Shown here piece after piece: positions 37,975-59,000 of a stretch of 64,000 nt of DNA. The position numbers and the translations under genes are program-made. Where the stretch lies: positions 33,420,226 through 33,484,225 of the forward strand of contig NC_134276.1 in NCBI RefSeq assembly GCF_949628215.1, in the 5' to 3' direction. A model generated the notes under the pieces. The model had not been told where the DNA came from. It saw only the letters and a program-made list of their open reading frames with translations, and ran no database searches. The stretch comes from Phalacrocorax aristotelis. Its lineage: Eukaryota; Chordata; Aves; Suliformes; Phalacrocoracidae. How positions within the stretch are numbered: position 1 is the stretch's first letter; each line of letters begins with the position of its first letter.

Positions 37975-40900
37975 CTAGGATAAAGATTCCTACAACTGCC
38001 AAGCAGTCAGTAACAAAACATGAAAAACACACAAAAAGGCAAGACAGCGTCATTATTCCAAGCACAGAATTATGTTTTAAGGCAATGCATTCAGTGATGC
38101 GGTGCAGAGAAGGTGGTGTAGCAGTAATTACTGTCTTAGGATTTCCTCACTGCATCAAAAGAAATTGCAGCAACAGAAAAGCAGTGGAAATGGGAATTAT
38201 GTATTTATTTAAGTATTTAGGTGTTTCCCTACCACCCCGCCTACCTCAGGTTTTTCCCAGGTCAGGGATGTTAGAAGGTTACTACGTAACATGAGATTCA
38301 TTGAGTCAATTAACCCACATTAGCCTAATGGATCTTCTTGACCTCTGACTGTTGGGGCCTTCTCCAGCTCCTATGAGGGGAACCAAATACGGAGGTCCCT
38401 CAACTTGCTGGGACTGGAGGAGGATCTGTAACAATTTTTTTGGAGGCATTTTACACACATCATTGAGGTGGAGCTCATCTCTGCTACGCCTCCTGGCAGC
38501 AGGGGTGCTGGGCTGTGATCACGACGTCTTTCCCACAAGTCTTCTCAAGACTTTTTGCACTTCTCCCTTTTGGTTACCAAAAGTGTTGACTTGGTAATTC
38601 CTGACTTCTATGTGGAGGGGCACATGATCAGTATAGTTCTTTTCAACACACACAGGAACTCAGCAGAGGTTACTGAAACTTTGCCTAGTCATGCAAGAAG
38701 TACTCAGAACTAAATGAAAATATACTGTGCACAGCCTGCCTCAGCTTTTCACTATGGTAGCTGCACTCTTTGCTCTGAAATTCAGACATGTTAAGCTTAT
38801 CCAAAATCATCCTGTAGTTCACAGCTTGTCTTGTGGCCCATGGTGTAATTTGAGTTTCAGTGGGGCTTTTTTGGTGTTTTGGTTTTTTTTTTTCCGTTTT
38901 CTGGATGTTGTTGATCCAAGCTCAGCCAGGCTGCCTACCTGTGGAAACTTGTCCATCCGTCTCTTCCTCTCTCTGTTGCTGTGAAAGCCTATTTTACATA
39001 TCCTCTAGGAACTGCCTTGTTTGCTTTTCTCTATCTCTGAAGATTTTTCAGTTTCCAGTGCAAGTCTCCAGAGGTCTGGAACAAAAGACTAGGTCCTTTT
39101 GCTTTGGGAACCTTGAACAGACAGCTGAATAGACAGATTGCATGACTCAGCACTGTGCTTGATCTAGGAGGAATACATGCAGCTTTATCATCAGTTGTAA
39201 GACCCCGTAATCATTTGGAGTATTCCTTAATGCCACCATTTATTTTTACACAGTAACAAATCATGCATGAATATTAATTCCTTTGCAAGAAAATTAATAT
39301 CTTGGCAGGAACAAAGGACTTGAGAATCTTTTAAGTCTTTGAAATCAATGCTCTGCTACCAGAACTGACCATATCAGATAATGCCTGGCACTATTTTCCT
39401 ACCCTGAACCCTCACTCTCCTGTTACTATGTGCATGCTCTGGCTTCACAGCACTTCATTATCCTGCAGAAATCCTGCTTCTGAGTGTACTACAGGCCTAC
39501 CACTATGATGGACTTCGTGTCCTCCTTGGCATTTTATGGTTGACAATGGTTTCCCACAGTTCCTACACTCAAATGAGAGGTCAAAGACCTTTCTGGTTTA
39601 ATGGAAATTTATTCAGAGTAGGTTTTATAGAAAACATTCTGTATTTTCTTTATTGTTCTTTCCCCCAGACTGGAAGAAAAATAATCCTGACTGAAAATGG
39701 TGTTTTCCTTTCTGCGAGTTGAACACTTACAAAGACTCATTAGTGACTATCAAAACAGGTGAACTAAAAGTATCAAAATGTGACAGCAGATAAAAGTATC
39801 TGCCAAGGAATTTATGACTCTTGATTTTGCTCAAAGTATTATTTACACACAGCTGATAACAGACTTCAGAGAACACAGCTTGCTGAGAAAATAGTGTCAA
39901 AACAGACTCATGTCAAAGACCATGACTTGGGAAATCAGGGTATTTCCTTCCCTACCCTGGCACTCTCTGTGGGAGGCCTGTAAGAATATGACGTGATCCC
40001 AATCTAGGTATAGCAAATAGCCCCGGCAAAGACAGTACAACAGAGGTGTGTAGTAGAAAACAGATTATTGCTCCACTTGAGATTATATCACTAGTGGAAG
40101 GTAAGTAGAGTTCATTGCTGTCCTCATAATTCCCAGAAAAATACCACCAAAGAAGGGGTAGAAGGAAAGTGTGGAGGGAGAGGTAATTGCCTACATTGTA
40201 ATTAAGTTGTGTGTGTATCGCAAGAAGTCCACACGGACAATTATTGAGATGTACACAAATGAACAATGGGGTTGATTCACCCTCATATCCTTCCAGTTTT
40301 GCATCAGAGTCCTACTGAGGTCAGTGGTATGAGAAGTAAATTTGCTTACAGTCATAATAAAATTTTTTTACTGCTTTCTAAGCCCCCCCCAAACAAAACC
40401 CTTCTCAAAATACAGGCTTGCCAAGCACAGCAACGTTTTAGCTTATGAGAAATGCATTCATGGTTACTCAGGTTTTAAGCAATATGCTCTATAGTCCCGG
40501 TCCATAGAAAATCTCACTGCACGTAACTGCAACAGGAAAGATTAAGTGTATTTATTAAGGAGTTGCTCATTTCAGTACACAATGCAAGGCAAATACTTGC
40601 ACAAACTTGAAGCCAAGGCCACCCACTTAGCTGTTTTGCTCACTCTCTGAAATTCTGTCAGTACAAACATTTGGAAGGTAAAAAGATTCTCTTGCACAGA
40701 CATCAGGAAAAAGAAAATCAAAGAAAATGATAGATAATGAGAAGAGAGGAGAGGTGAGGAGGTTAACAAGAATGAAAAGGAGAAAGGCAAAGTGAATACA
40801 AGAAAGAAACAATGAAGGAAATAAAACGAAGCTGCAGAGAAGAGGCAGCTCAGGGTAGAAAAAGATTGAAAAAGCAACTTTTGAAAACCCCAGAAATCTA

Positions 40901-42990
40901 ATTCTAAAAGCTCACTGTTGGTCAAGACAAGATTGCTGGCAATTTCCTGCACCTTTGAATCCTACTGGTCACTTCATCTTCTTACAGAAACTCAGAGAAC
41001 TGACATCATTTTGGGAAAACTAAAAAGGCAAGAAATATTTAACCGCCAGAGTCTGTCAGAGAGATGCCCAGAGAAAGAAAAAAGGTCATTAAAGCAGCCC
41101 AAATGAACAAGGATAAGAACACATCTGTAATAAAATGTCAACAACAGCAAAGACAAAAACAGGGGGAAAAAAAGAAATACGTAAAAGCCTCTTAAACTGG
41201 ATTAAAATAAAGCATTCTGCCTCTCTTAACTTAGGGGTATTTAGGCAAGGTTGAAGAAACAGAAATCAGCACTTAAAATGAAAATATTGAAGTACATGCA
41301 GTTTTCATAAACAAACTCAAAGTTTAAAACACAGGAGTTTACTTACACAGGTAGACAATCCTTTTAAACTCTTGCGAGCTATCATCTGATATAAACACAC
41401 ATTACCAGCTTTATATATCTCACTTCTCACTGTCAGTATTGCAGCTGATTTGTATAAGATGGAAATTCCTATTCTAGGTAAGATTGGAGTGGGAACTTGT
41501 ATTTCTTCTTTACGATGAGACCCTGCTTTGTTGCTGTCAGTATCCACAGGAAATAACAAACTGTACTGAGAGGCACCTACATGATTAAGTGCCTGGGTAG
41601 CATTAAACCCGGAAGCAGTGTTAACCCTGCCATGTAACTTGCCGCCGTAATCATATGTTCCAATGCATCAGCTTTGCACAATCTCAAACAGATTCAAAAA
41701 TGTACAGCATAGCGAAACAGAACAAGAACACAAAGTTTAAGGAAAACCTGTGCAGACTGAAGGAGTTTTTCTGAGCTGTAACTGCACTTTCCAGTGAAGA
41801 ATTTGGCAATCAGTCAAGAAAAAGTATATTCAGAAGGACCTGGATAGAGAGGTTACGAGAGGCCAGTCTTCAGGGCCACAGGCCTGAAATGAGAATGACA
41901 GTTTCTCCTCAGAGCAGTCAGAAATTTTGCAGAGCTCTGTAAAAAAAGTCTGAAAAGTCTGACAGGAATATGCAAAGGTCAAAAGGCAAGTGGAAAAACT
42001 GGGGATTTATATCAGGGTTTGCCCAAGAATCATATGATAAATACATTTTCTCAACTGTGCTAAAATCAGTCACGACAGATGAGTATGACAACTAAAGGAC
42101 AAGAAAAAAAAGTAATTTTTTTGTTAACAGAGGAATTAATAAAACCAGATTTCCTGTGAACTGCTTTCCTATGTCCCCCGTTCCTCCATTCCCTTCAGCT
42201 CCAGTAAAGCTACGTTTCTGCCAGGTCCTAACACACCTTGGGAGTTCCTCACCATTTTGCCTCCTGCTTTTCCTTTCAGCATACCGTGGGCAGAGGGATG
42301 AGCGCTGAATCCTCCTGGCTCTCCTTCCCAAAGGGAACCCATGCAGGTATCTTGTCCTTCCCCACTCAGGCACCTATCTTCATGAAGTCTGCAGAAATAA
42401 GTTATCTGTGAGACTTTCAACCCCTCTGTCAAATGTGTCTGAACTACGTCAGTAAAAATTAACAGGGGGACTTGATGGAGAGAGACTAACACAACCATTT
42501 TCTTTGCTTTAACCAGACTAAGAAAAAATAATTACTGAAGTTATTTTTTGGTGCAGAATGCTGAGAAATTATAAGGAAAAGGTCTGAAAATATCCAGGAT
42601 ACAAAACAGTATTGAAAAATGACAAATTGATATTATGTCTCCAGCTCAAGTATTACATTCAGTGTCTGCCATTTCAAAAAAGGGATGACATATGCAGAGA
42701 TGAGCAATTAAATTATAAATATTGCGGGATTTAGGGTTAAAGTTCCTTAACCTGGAGTTCAGAGGAATACAAGTGGGCACAAGACAAGTTTGTGGCTATA
42801 AAACGGTGCAGAGCAGGAGAAACTGGGCCACGTTTTTTCTTCCTCATAACCCAAACAGTGCTCAGCATAACTTATGTTCTCTGCAGCATACATCAAACGC
42901 TAACAGATTATGACAGAAAATGCAGTTTAATACAACTCGGGGAACTTATAACGGGGAAAAAAGCTAAGCAAAGTTGCCTCAGCCACAGGG
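37975..42990 (-). other. LACC1 5' intron (region between CpG island and first coding exon)
   Basis: About 5 kb separates the first LACC1 coding exon from the CpG island, so one or more non-coding first exons are expected. No coding homology is present. A strong minus-strand donor-like sequence (CCTGT|GTAAGT, exon side ending at 41347) suggests an internal 5' UTR exon. A T-run lies at about 38883-38893. Confidence 0.6.
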
Positions 42991-43530
42991 GAAGCCGGGC
43001 CGCACTACCGCCATGGGACCCGCCGCGAAGCACCCACTCATTTCTGGCAGGACGAGTTGTTCCTTCCTTTTATCCTCCGCCTCCTGACGGGGACAGCCCC
43101 CCCTTCCCCGGCCCTCGGTGCCCCTTCGCTCCCCTCACGCCGCCTCTGCCGCTCGCCTTCCCTCGCCCAAGCTCTCCGACGCTCCCTAAGCCCCGCACGC
43201 CGCGCCGCGGGGCCGGCCCTTGGCCGACGCTCCCTCGCCGTCGCCGAGGGCCGCGCGCGCCGCCGTTTGGGCGGGAAGGGGCGGGGCGACCGTTACAGAC
43301 CCTTCTGTGAGGGGGTGCGAGCGTGCGGGGGGAGGGGCGGCTCTGCTCGCCGTCTTCCTTCCCATCGCCCAGCGGCGGCCGCGCTGGGAGCCAGAGGAGG
43401 TGGCCTCGTCGTGCCAGGGCGCCTGGCTGTGCTCTGCTGGCGTTTCAGCGCCTTTGAGGGTTTGAGACTGTGTGCCGCAGGGGCAGCCCTGCTTGGCGTT
43501 GGGGGGTGCGGGGTGCCTGAGCGGGCTATG
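42990..43530. promoter_or_regulatory. CpG island, bidirectional promoter of LACC1 and CCDC122
   Basis: CpG and GC content rise sharply from about 43,000, peak at 43,180-43,400 and fall away by about 43,550. GC boxes are present (GGGGCGGGGC near 43,277). No TATA box is obvious, as expected of a CpG-island promoter. LACC1 reads leftwards and CCDC122 rightwards from here. GTGAGG donor-like sites occur on the minus strand at 43138-43133 and on the plus strand near 43307, either of which could close a non-coding first exon; this is a guess. The 198-codon frame at 43057-43653 is a by-product of GC richness. Transcription start sites cannot be fixed by eye. Confidence 0.85.
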
Positions 43531-44288
43531 AGGGGAGAAGTGAGGGGTCCCAGGAAAAGCGCTGCAACAGCCCTAAACATTGATAGATGCGGTTTCCTGG
43601 TCAGGACTGCCAACCTGCAGGCACAGTTCGTGGGCCATCTGAGTGCCATTTAATATGTTGGGCCTGAAGATGCACCTGGCGCTAGACTTGCTGCATTTTC
43701 TTGAGAGTTTGATGTCACTTTATATAACAATAAAGATTTTCTTCATTAACTTATGCTATCTGAAGTGATACAAAAAAAAGTACTATTTTCTAATCACTGG
43801 GGAGCAGACCTTTACAGTGATACTAGTTTGTGACTTTCAACATGACAGCTTTCCCCACGTTGTTTATCTTACATTAAGGATAGTGTAATAGTAGGCAGTT
43901 GCAGTATTGTAACTGCAATAATGTAAATATTCCAGCTAAATATGAGAGCATGATCTCATGCATTTAGGATGCTCTTAAGATGCTTTTAAGAGCTGTGACT
44001 GTATTCACAAACTGAAGATCTGACCTGTGAAGTCAGAAGAACATTGCAATACTTTATTTTATAAAACTATGTATGGAAGCATCCTAATTCTTTGCTTTGA
44101 GCATCTACCCATCAGTAATCTGTTCTTGTTAATAAAAAATGAACTAAATGAAATAATGTATTGATCTGGGATCCTACAGGAAAGGCTTTAATATTGTTCT
44201 CTTTGATTAACTGTTAGGAATTCAATAGAATGGTGATAAAACAATTAACTTCTTTTTATGTCCTTACAGTTCTGAACTTTTGCCCAAA

Positions 44289-53027
<8,739 letters not shown>

Positions 53028-56000
53028 AACAAACCTAACAAACCTACAGTGTGGGTAAACTTTTCCAGACAGAGGAGGTGGTTTTTTTTCTGGAAAAACT
53101 ACAAACAGTAAATAGCCTGATAGCTGGGCCAGGGCTCACTGATTTCTTTCTTTTTAAAGTTTTTCTCACTTTGATTCTGTGGCCTAATCTAGGCTGTGCT
53201 CAATCTGTAATGCTTTGGAATAACTTTGATTTTTTTTTTACTGTAGCCAGAGGCTGTTCAAAAAGAAAGTTATTAACATTTCCAGGTGTTTTCAAAATAT
53301 GTGCTGATTTTCTCTAAAAAGTAATTCGAAGTCAACCAGGTAAGGTTTGAGGAGTTCCCTTTTATTTGATTAGATCTCTGAATATTGAGATCTACATGTT
53401 TTTCCTACAGAGAAATTAGTATCAGTGTATATTTGCATTCTTGAGATACCAAAATTCCAGACCTTTTATCCACATCCTTTATTACTGCAACCTACTAAGG
53501 AACTCCGAGAGCACTGATGGCCTGTATTTTGCTGTGTGGGAAGTTCATATAGATGATGTTACAGCCTGATTGCCCTATATCGGCCAGCATGTCCTCGCAG
53601 GGGGACAAGTTGTACATAGGCAGGCTGTCCAGCTATAAAAGGTTTAGGAACAAGTATGCTCAGAGCTGGGCTTCAAATAATCTGACTTCAGTTGGTCTAA
53701 TATGTGTTAGCAAAAAGGGATGAGTAGGTAAAGAGAGTACTACCTCTGGACAGCTTTTAAAATGGAACAACTCACCCTCTAGAAGTAGGAATGCATTATA
53801 GCTGATTGATTATAAAGGAACTTACTCTGCAGAAGATCTTAACTAACTAGTACCAGCCGTCTAATATAAGTGCTTAATGCTCATTTAAGAAGATTCTTAA
53901 CATAAATGACAACCTATTAAAAATTCTTGTTAAAAAAATAGTGAACAGAAGACTTTTTTCTTTGACTTCTTTTTATTAGGCACTTGGCATTTGAGGAATT
54001 TACAGTACTTTCTCTATTCTTACACTTAAGGTAATAGCTCTGACTGGACATAACCTGAAACATTTATCTGCTCTATGGAAGCAGCTTTTAATTTGTTTTC
54101 TTGATTAATTTAGATTTATCTTTACTCCCGATTATCAAATGAAGACCTAAGAAAATTTAATATTTACTGTGGAAAATGTTGAACTGCTTATATATTGTTA
54201 GCTTAGGAAAACAGTTAAAAATGCAATACTGTTATTACTTGTGTTAGAACATTCATGTATATTTACATTTCCCTTAATATGTTATTTCACTTAATATAAA
54301 GTTATTTTAAGTAATATGCTGACTCATGAAGGCTCTCTCTCAGCATTGTTAGACTCTTAAGTTTGTTTGGCTTGGTCTTTTTCCTTTGCAATATTATCAA
54401 CCAGGCTACTTTCATTAAAACAATGATGTGGAAAAGAAAACCTCAGTATCCTATGCTATAGTAACAGTAATGTGATACGAATAATTTGCTGTGTTAAAAT
54501 TATTCTAACCTATTTTTTTTTAAAAGAAGACAAAGACATCTTAAAACTAACCCGTAATCTTAACTACTGTTCTGTTCTGTTCTGAAGTGACTCACACATT
54601 CATTGCTCACGAGTCCAAAAGCACCAACAGAACATTGAGTCTTACCAAGTATATAGTACATTACTGTAACATTACAACTGTTTATCCTTACACACAGGAA
54701 AACAGCTTGCATTTGATGCATGTGTATCTTCTAGATCCAGACTTAAAAATTTGAAGAATTTACTGCGTTATTGGTAGTTTCAGTGATTAACTCTAATTTA
54801 CTCTTTACCGCTCTTTTTTTTTTAAATTCTTTTTTTAATTTCTAATTTCAATTTATTCAGCCATCCGGTGAAGTGAGTTTATTTTGTATCAGGTAGTTTC
54901 TCTCCATAAAAATACTTACGCGCTGTCTCCTGCAGAATTAAATACATCAAGCCTTCCAAAGTTATTGACTGTCAGATCTGACCAAGAGCTTTAGCTTGAT
55001 GTGTCCCCCCAAAAGTGGTACAACATCCAAAATTTTCAGGGTATTATGACTGCGTGCCCTTAAACGTGCCTTTTACCACTGACACCATCTTGTTTTCATA
55101 ATTAGTTTCTAATTATTTCTGAACCAGAACAGTTAATGCATCAAGATATGTTTTCTATCAGCTACACAAATTACTTCAATTTGACACTTACTACCATTTA
55201 TAATATCAGAGATAACATTGCACTTTATTGCCAGTTGAAAACAACACTAGCAAATAATCCAAACCTTCTCATACAACAAAATGTCACACCTTTATTTTTC
55301 TTTTTGACCAATGAAGATATTAATTATTACTGCTTTGGGTATTGGGGCAGTTTCTACCTATCAACACATGTGCAGCATGATTCACTCATACCAAGTAAAT
55401 GTATGGTAATGGCAAATATCTTGGACGTACATACCCAGAGGAAATGTTCTCTTCTACACAGAGGCCTTCCTATCATCTAAGGCCTAAGTTGTCTAATACT
55501 CCTTTTTGCTCTGTACTTTGCAAGAGAGCTCATGTTCTTGCCTACTGGGGCCCTCAAGGGATCTCAGCTATCAAAGGTGTATTCCTCCTTTTTCCTCAGT
55601 GTAAAATTTGCTTTTTCAGTACACATATTTAAATGGACTAAGCTTATCTCAATTGTGTCTCAAATACTCTGGTAACTACAGAGGATTCCCCTACGTCTAG
55701 TAATGCTGAACTCCATATCAAGAAGAGCCCTGGCTGTTTGTGATTCCCTCCAATTCCCATCCTGGTTTTCCCAAGAGGAAACTCAGCTGTGCAGGCAGGA
55801 AAGGAGCTGCTGCATGGTTTAGTTGCATCCCCATATGAATGGTGGGAGCTTTGGAAATTAAAGTACACCTCAGCTTCTCAGCTTTCCTGCCACAAAACGT
55901 AGCAATAGTTCAAGTATTTAACATGTATCAGTGCTATGTATAGCTGTTCTGCTCTCATTTAATTAAGAAAATATGCTACAACTAATTTTATCTTTAATTC

Positions 56001-59000
56001 CATATAAAAAAAATACTAGCATTGGTCATAATACCAATACCTGTGGAATTCTGCGATGGATACCCCCTTCATATATTGGAGTTTCTTTAACAATTATCTG
56101 TGGAAATGTGTTAGCTAGTCCTTAATGCATTTTACTTATGCTTTACTTCCTATATAAAAGTATGAACTCTTTAACACAAATGTTTATTACAAAGTGCACC
56201 GTGTCACAAAGAGTCTGTTCCATATCTGAAATAGTATGTTACAAGGTACAGACTGACTGTTATTGTCACCCTGCATCACTCTCATCCCACATAAACATAT
56301 TATTTGTGTGTTTAACTCAACTGCCTTGACACCTAGTTGATTCATCTCTAATCTTTGAAGCTTTGATTGTCCTCAGTCCCCACCAAAGTTGTAGAAGTTT
56401 AGTCACTGAGTACACCTGAAATCTATATTTAGTTGTTTCATGCGCTAAACACCACATTTTACAGGACCACATACATTTTGCATACTTCTGATTTAACAGA
56501 AGTTTGTATCATACAGTATTTATATATTTTCCCAGGTGCAACATTTCAAATTTAGCGTTCAGTATTTAACAAATAATAAACATAAAAAAGGCATAAACAT
56601 TTAGCTAGTGAATTGCAGTTAATTGGGAGAAAACCTTATCTAGGAAAAAACTCAGCTGAAACAAGGAAATATACATTACTGCCTTCTATCAGCATTCTGT
56701 ACAACATACGAAAAAAGAAACGTATGTAGATTTTTTAACAATGTCAAATTCCAACAAACCCTGCAACCTGCTGAGGCCGATTTTTCTTTGGACAATGTTG
56801 AACAGTAGTAGGTTGTTCTCAGGGCATTTTTTTTCCCCTTGGGAAGCAAGCAAGGCTGTAGGAGAATGATATGTGATTTTTGGGGTATAACTCAGTGAAT
56901 GCACTTCGTGTTCTTCTTACATGAGGCTCTCCCAGACCCGGGTGGAGAAGCATGCTGCCAAAGCCACATCAGTCATTTCTGAGGATGGATGTGGGCTAAG
57001 GGAAGAACTTCTGCTTCGGTGCTCTGCCGGCAATGGGAGGAGTAGTGAGTGACTGCCCACTCTGAACAGCAAGACAGAGAGCAAGCAGCAACAGACATGG
57101 AAATAAATAGGAGCGTGGAAAAACTTACCAGCCAACGAGTCTTACCCGTCGCTTAGCAAAAGTTTGAAGCATAGGAAACTGGATTTATTCCAACAATATA
57201 ATGTAAATGCTTAGGAACACACTGGGGGAACTCCACACTTGACAGGAAAACGATACAGCTATTGGATCACGTCATGTGATGCAGCAAATGTACTGATGGG
57301 TGCTGAAGGGAAGGATTTCCCTGTGCTGTAAGCTGACACTCCACAGGAAACGCTTTCACGTGACCTAACAACTGCAGATGCTGAAGCAGAGGAAATGTGT
57401 CAGATAATACAGACATGCCTGCTAAGATCTGTGCTCTTATCAAGGCTACATGCAATACATGACAGGAGAGTGAAGGTGGGTTGGGGAGAGACACCAATGT
57501 TACGCTGCTTTGCCTCTGTTGCAGAGTGTGCTTTGGCCCTCAGGAGCGGCACTTGCAGAGAGCTGCGTGCACAGGTGTCACAGTAAGTAGTGCATGCTAT
57601 TCTACTATGGTTCACACATGATGCTTCAGAGGAAGAAGAAATCATGGCCACTCTGTACATTGATGGTATGTCAATGATGCTGAGGGTGAAAAAAAAACTT
57701 GCAGAACTCTTACCCAATTTTCTGAAATGCACAAATATATCATTATCAAATTAATTCTTAGATCCTTTGTTAAAATGTGGCTGCAGCTTGTAGCTCTGAG
57801 TCATGTCAAGGCAGTGACTTCGTGAGGAATTCCAAGCAGTTCTGAAATATTTTTCTTTTAATTGTCTGCTTTGCAGGAGGCAAACGCTTTTTCAGGGGCA
57901 GGGTTAAGATAGGGCAATGAACTGCCTTAGAAACGTGGATCAAGCAAAACTAGTTCACAGCTGGCTTAAAGTGCCACACTCAATTCTTTCACTTGGCTTT
58001 TTCTAGCATTTAGAGGAAGCAACATGCAGCGACCTAACAAGAACGAAGGAAAAAAAAACCCCACAAACTGCAAAGGACAAAGCAAGATAAACAAACAAAA
58101 TCTCTACCCTCCCTACCCCCAAAAAGAAAGGTAATTGCTCTGCACATTCCCCATCTGGGTGAAAGCAGAGGAGACAGCTTTATCATGTCACTAAATATAA
58201 TTCAGATTGAAAATGGTTGCTACAATGACAAGCAAAGGACAGTGCTCTGTGTTGAACGGAGATTTCTCCTGGTAGGAAATTACATAAGTGTTTCTACATT
58301 TTGCAGTATCTTTTTAATTTAACATAGTCTATGTTTACATAATCCAGTAACATTCTCTCTGTTTCCAAGAGCAGCAAACTTCTTAATCTCTCATTTTATT
58401 GTATTCGATACTTGTTGACTAAATGTTACATAAAGCTTCCATGTTCTTCTATCATCTACACATTATATTAATTAAGGTAATATATCGCTTGCAGTGTTTT
58501 CAACAACGTTTTGAAGCCTTTTCTGAAGTGGAATTAGCGCCGACAGTTTGAAATGCCGTTGCTTTTTTCCCCACTGACAATAAAGTCTAATAGTTCCCTC
58601 TAGTGGTGAAATGTCTTTTTACATGGTAAAGGCACCTTTCATACTTGTTTCGATTTGAAGATAATACGTACCATGAGAATAGTTAATATTTCTACAGAAC
58701 ATGATGAATACTTATAAATGCTATTTTGTTTCTGAACAGGCAGGATGAAAAGGAGGTGCTGAGTGTTCTAACTCTTACAACTGCGAACAACAAGTGGAGG
58801 ATTTGATTTATTAATTCTTGACCTGTCTTTAAAAGATGAAGGATTTGGCAAATTTCCTCAGACCTTCTCTTCTAATCCGAGTTATAATGCAAAGTCCACT
58901 ACAAATAGAAGGACTTCACGTTTTTTCTTAAAAATAATTTTTAAAAATGTTTTTGTGAGCTAAAAGCAGTCTTCTCCAAACATTTCCTCAGGACACTTTC

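Noticed and set aside
43057-43653. 198-codon plus-strand frame in the LACC1/CCDC122 CpG island (and 172- and 118-codon overlapping frames)
   Set aside because: Low stop density is expected in a CpG island. The peptide is Arg/Ala/Pro-rich with no recognised domain, and the segment is explained as a bidirectional promoter.
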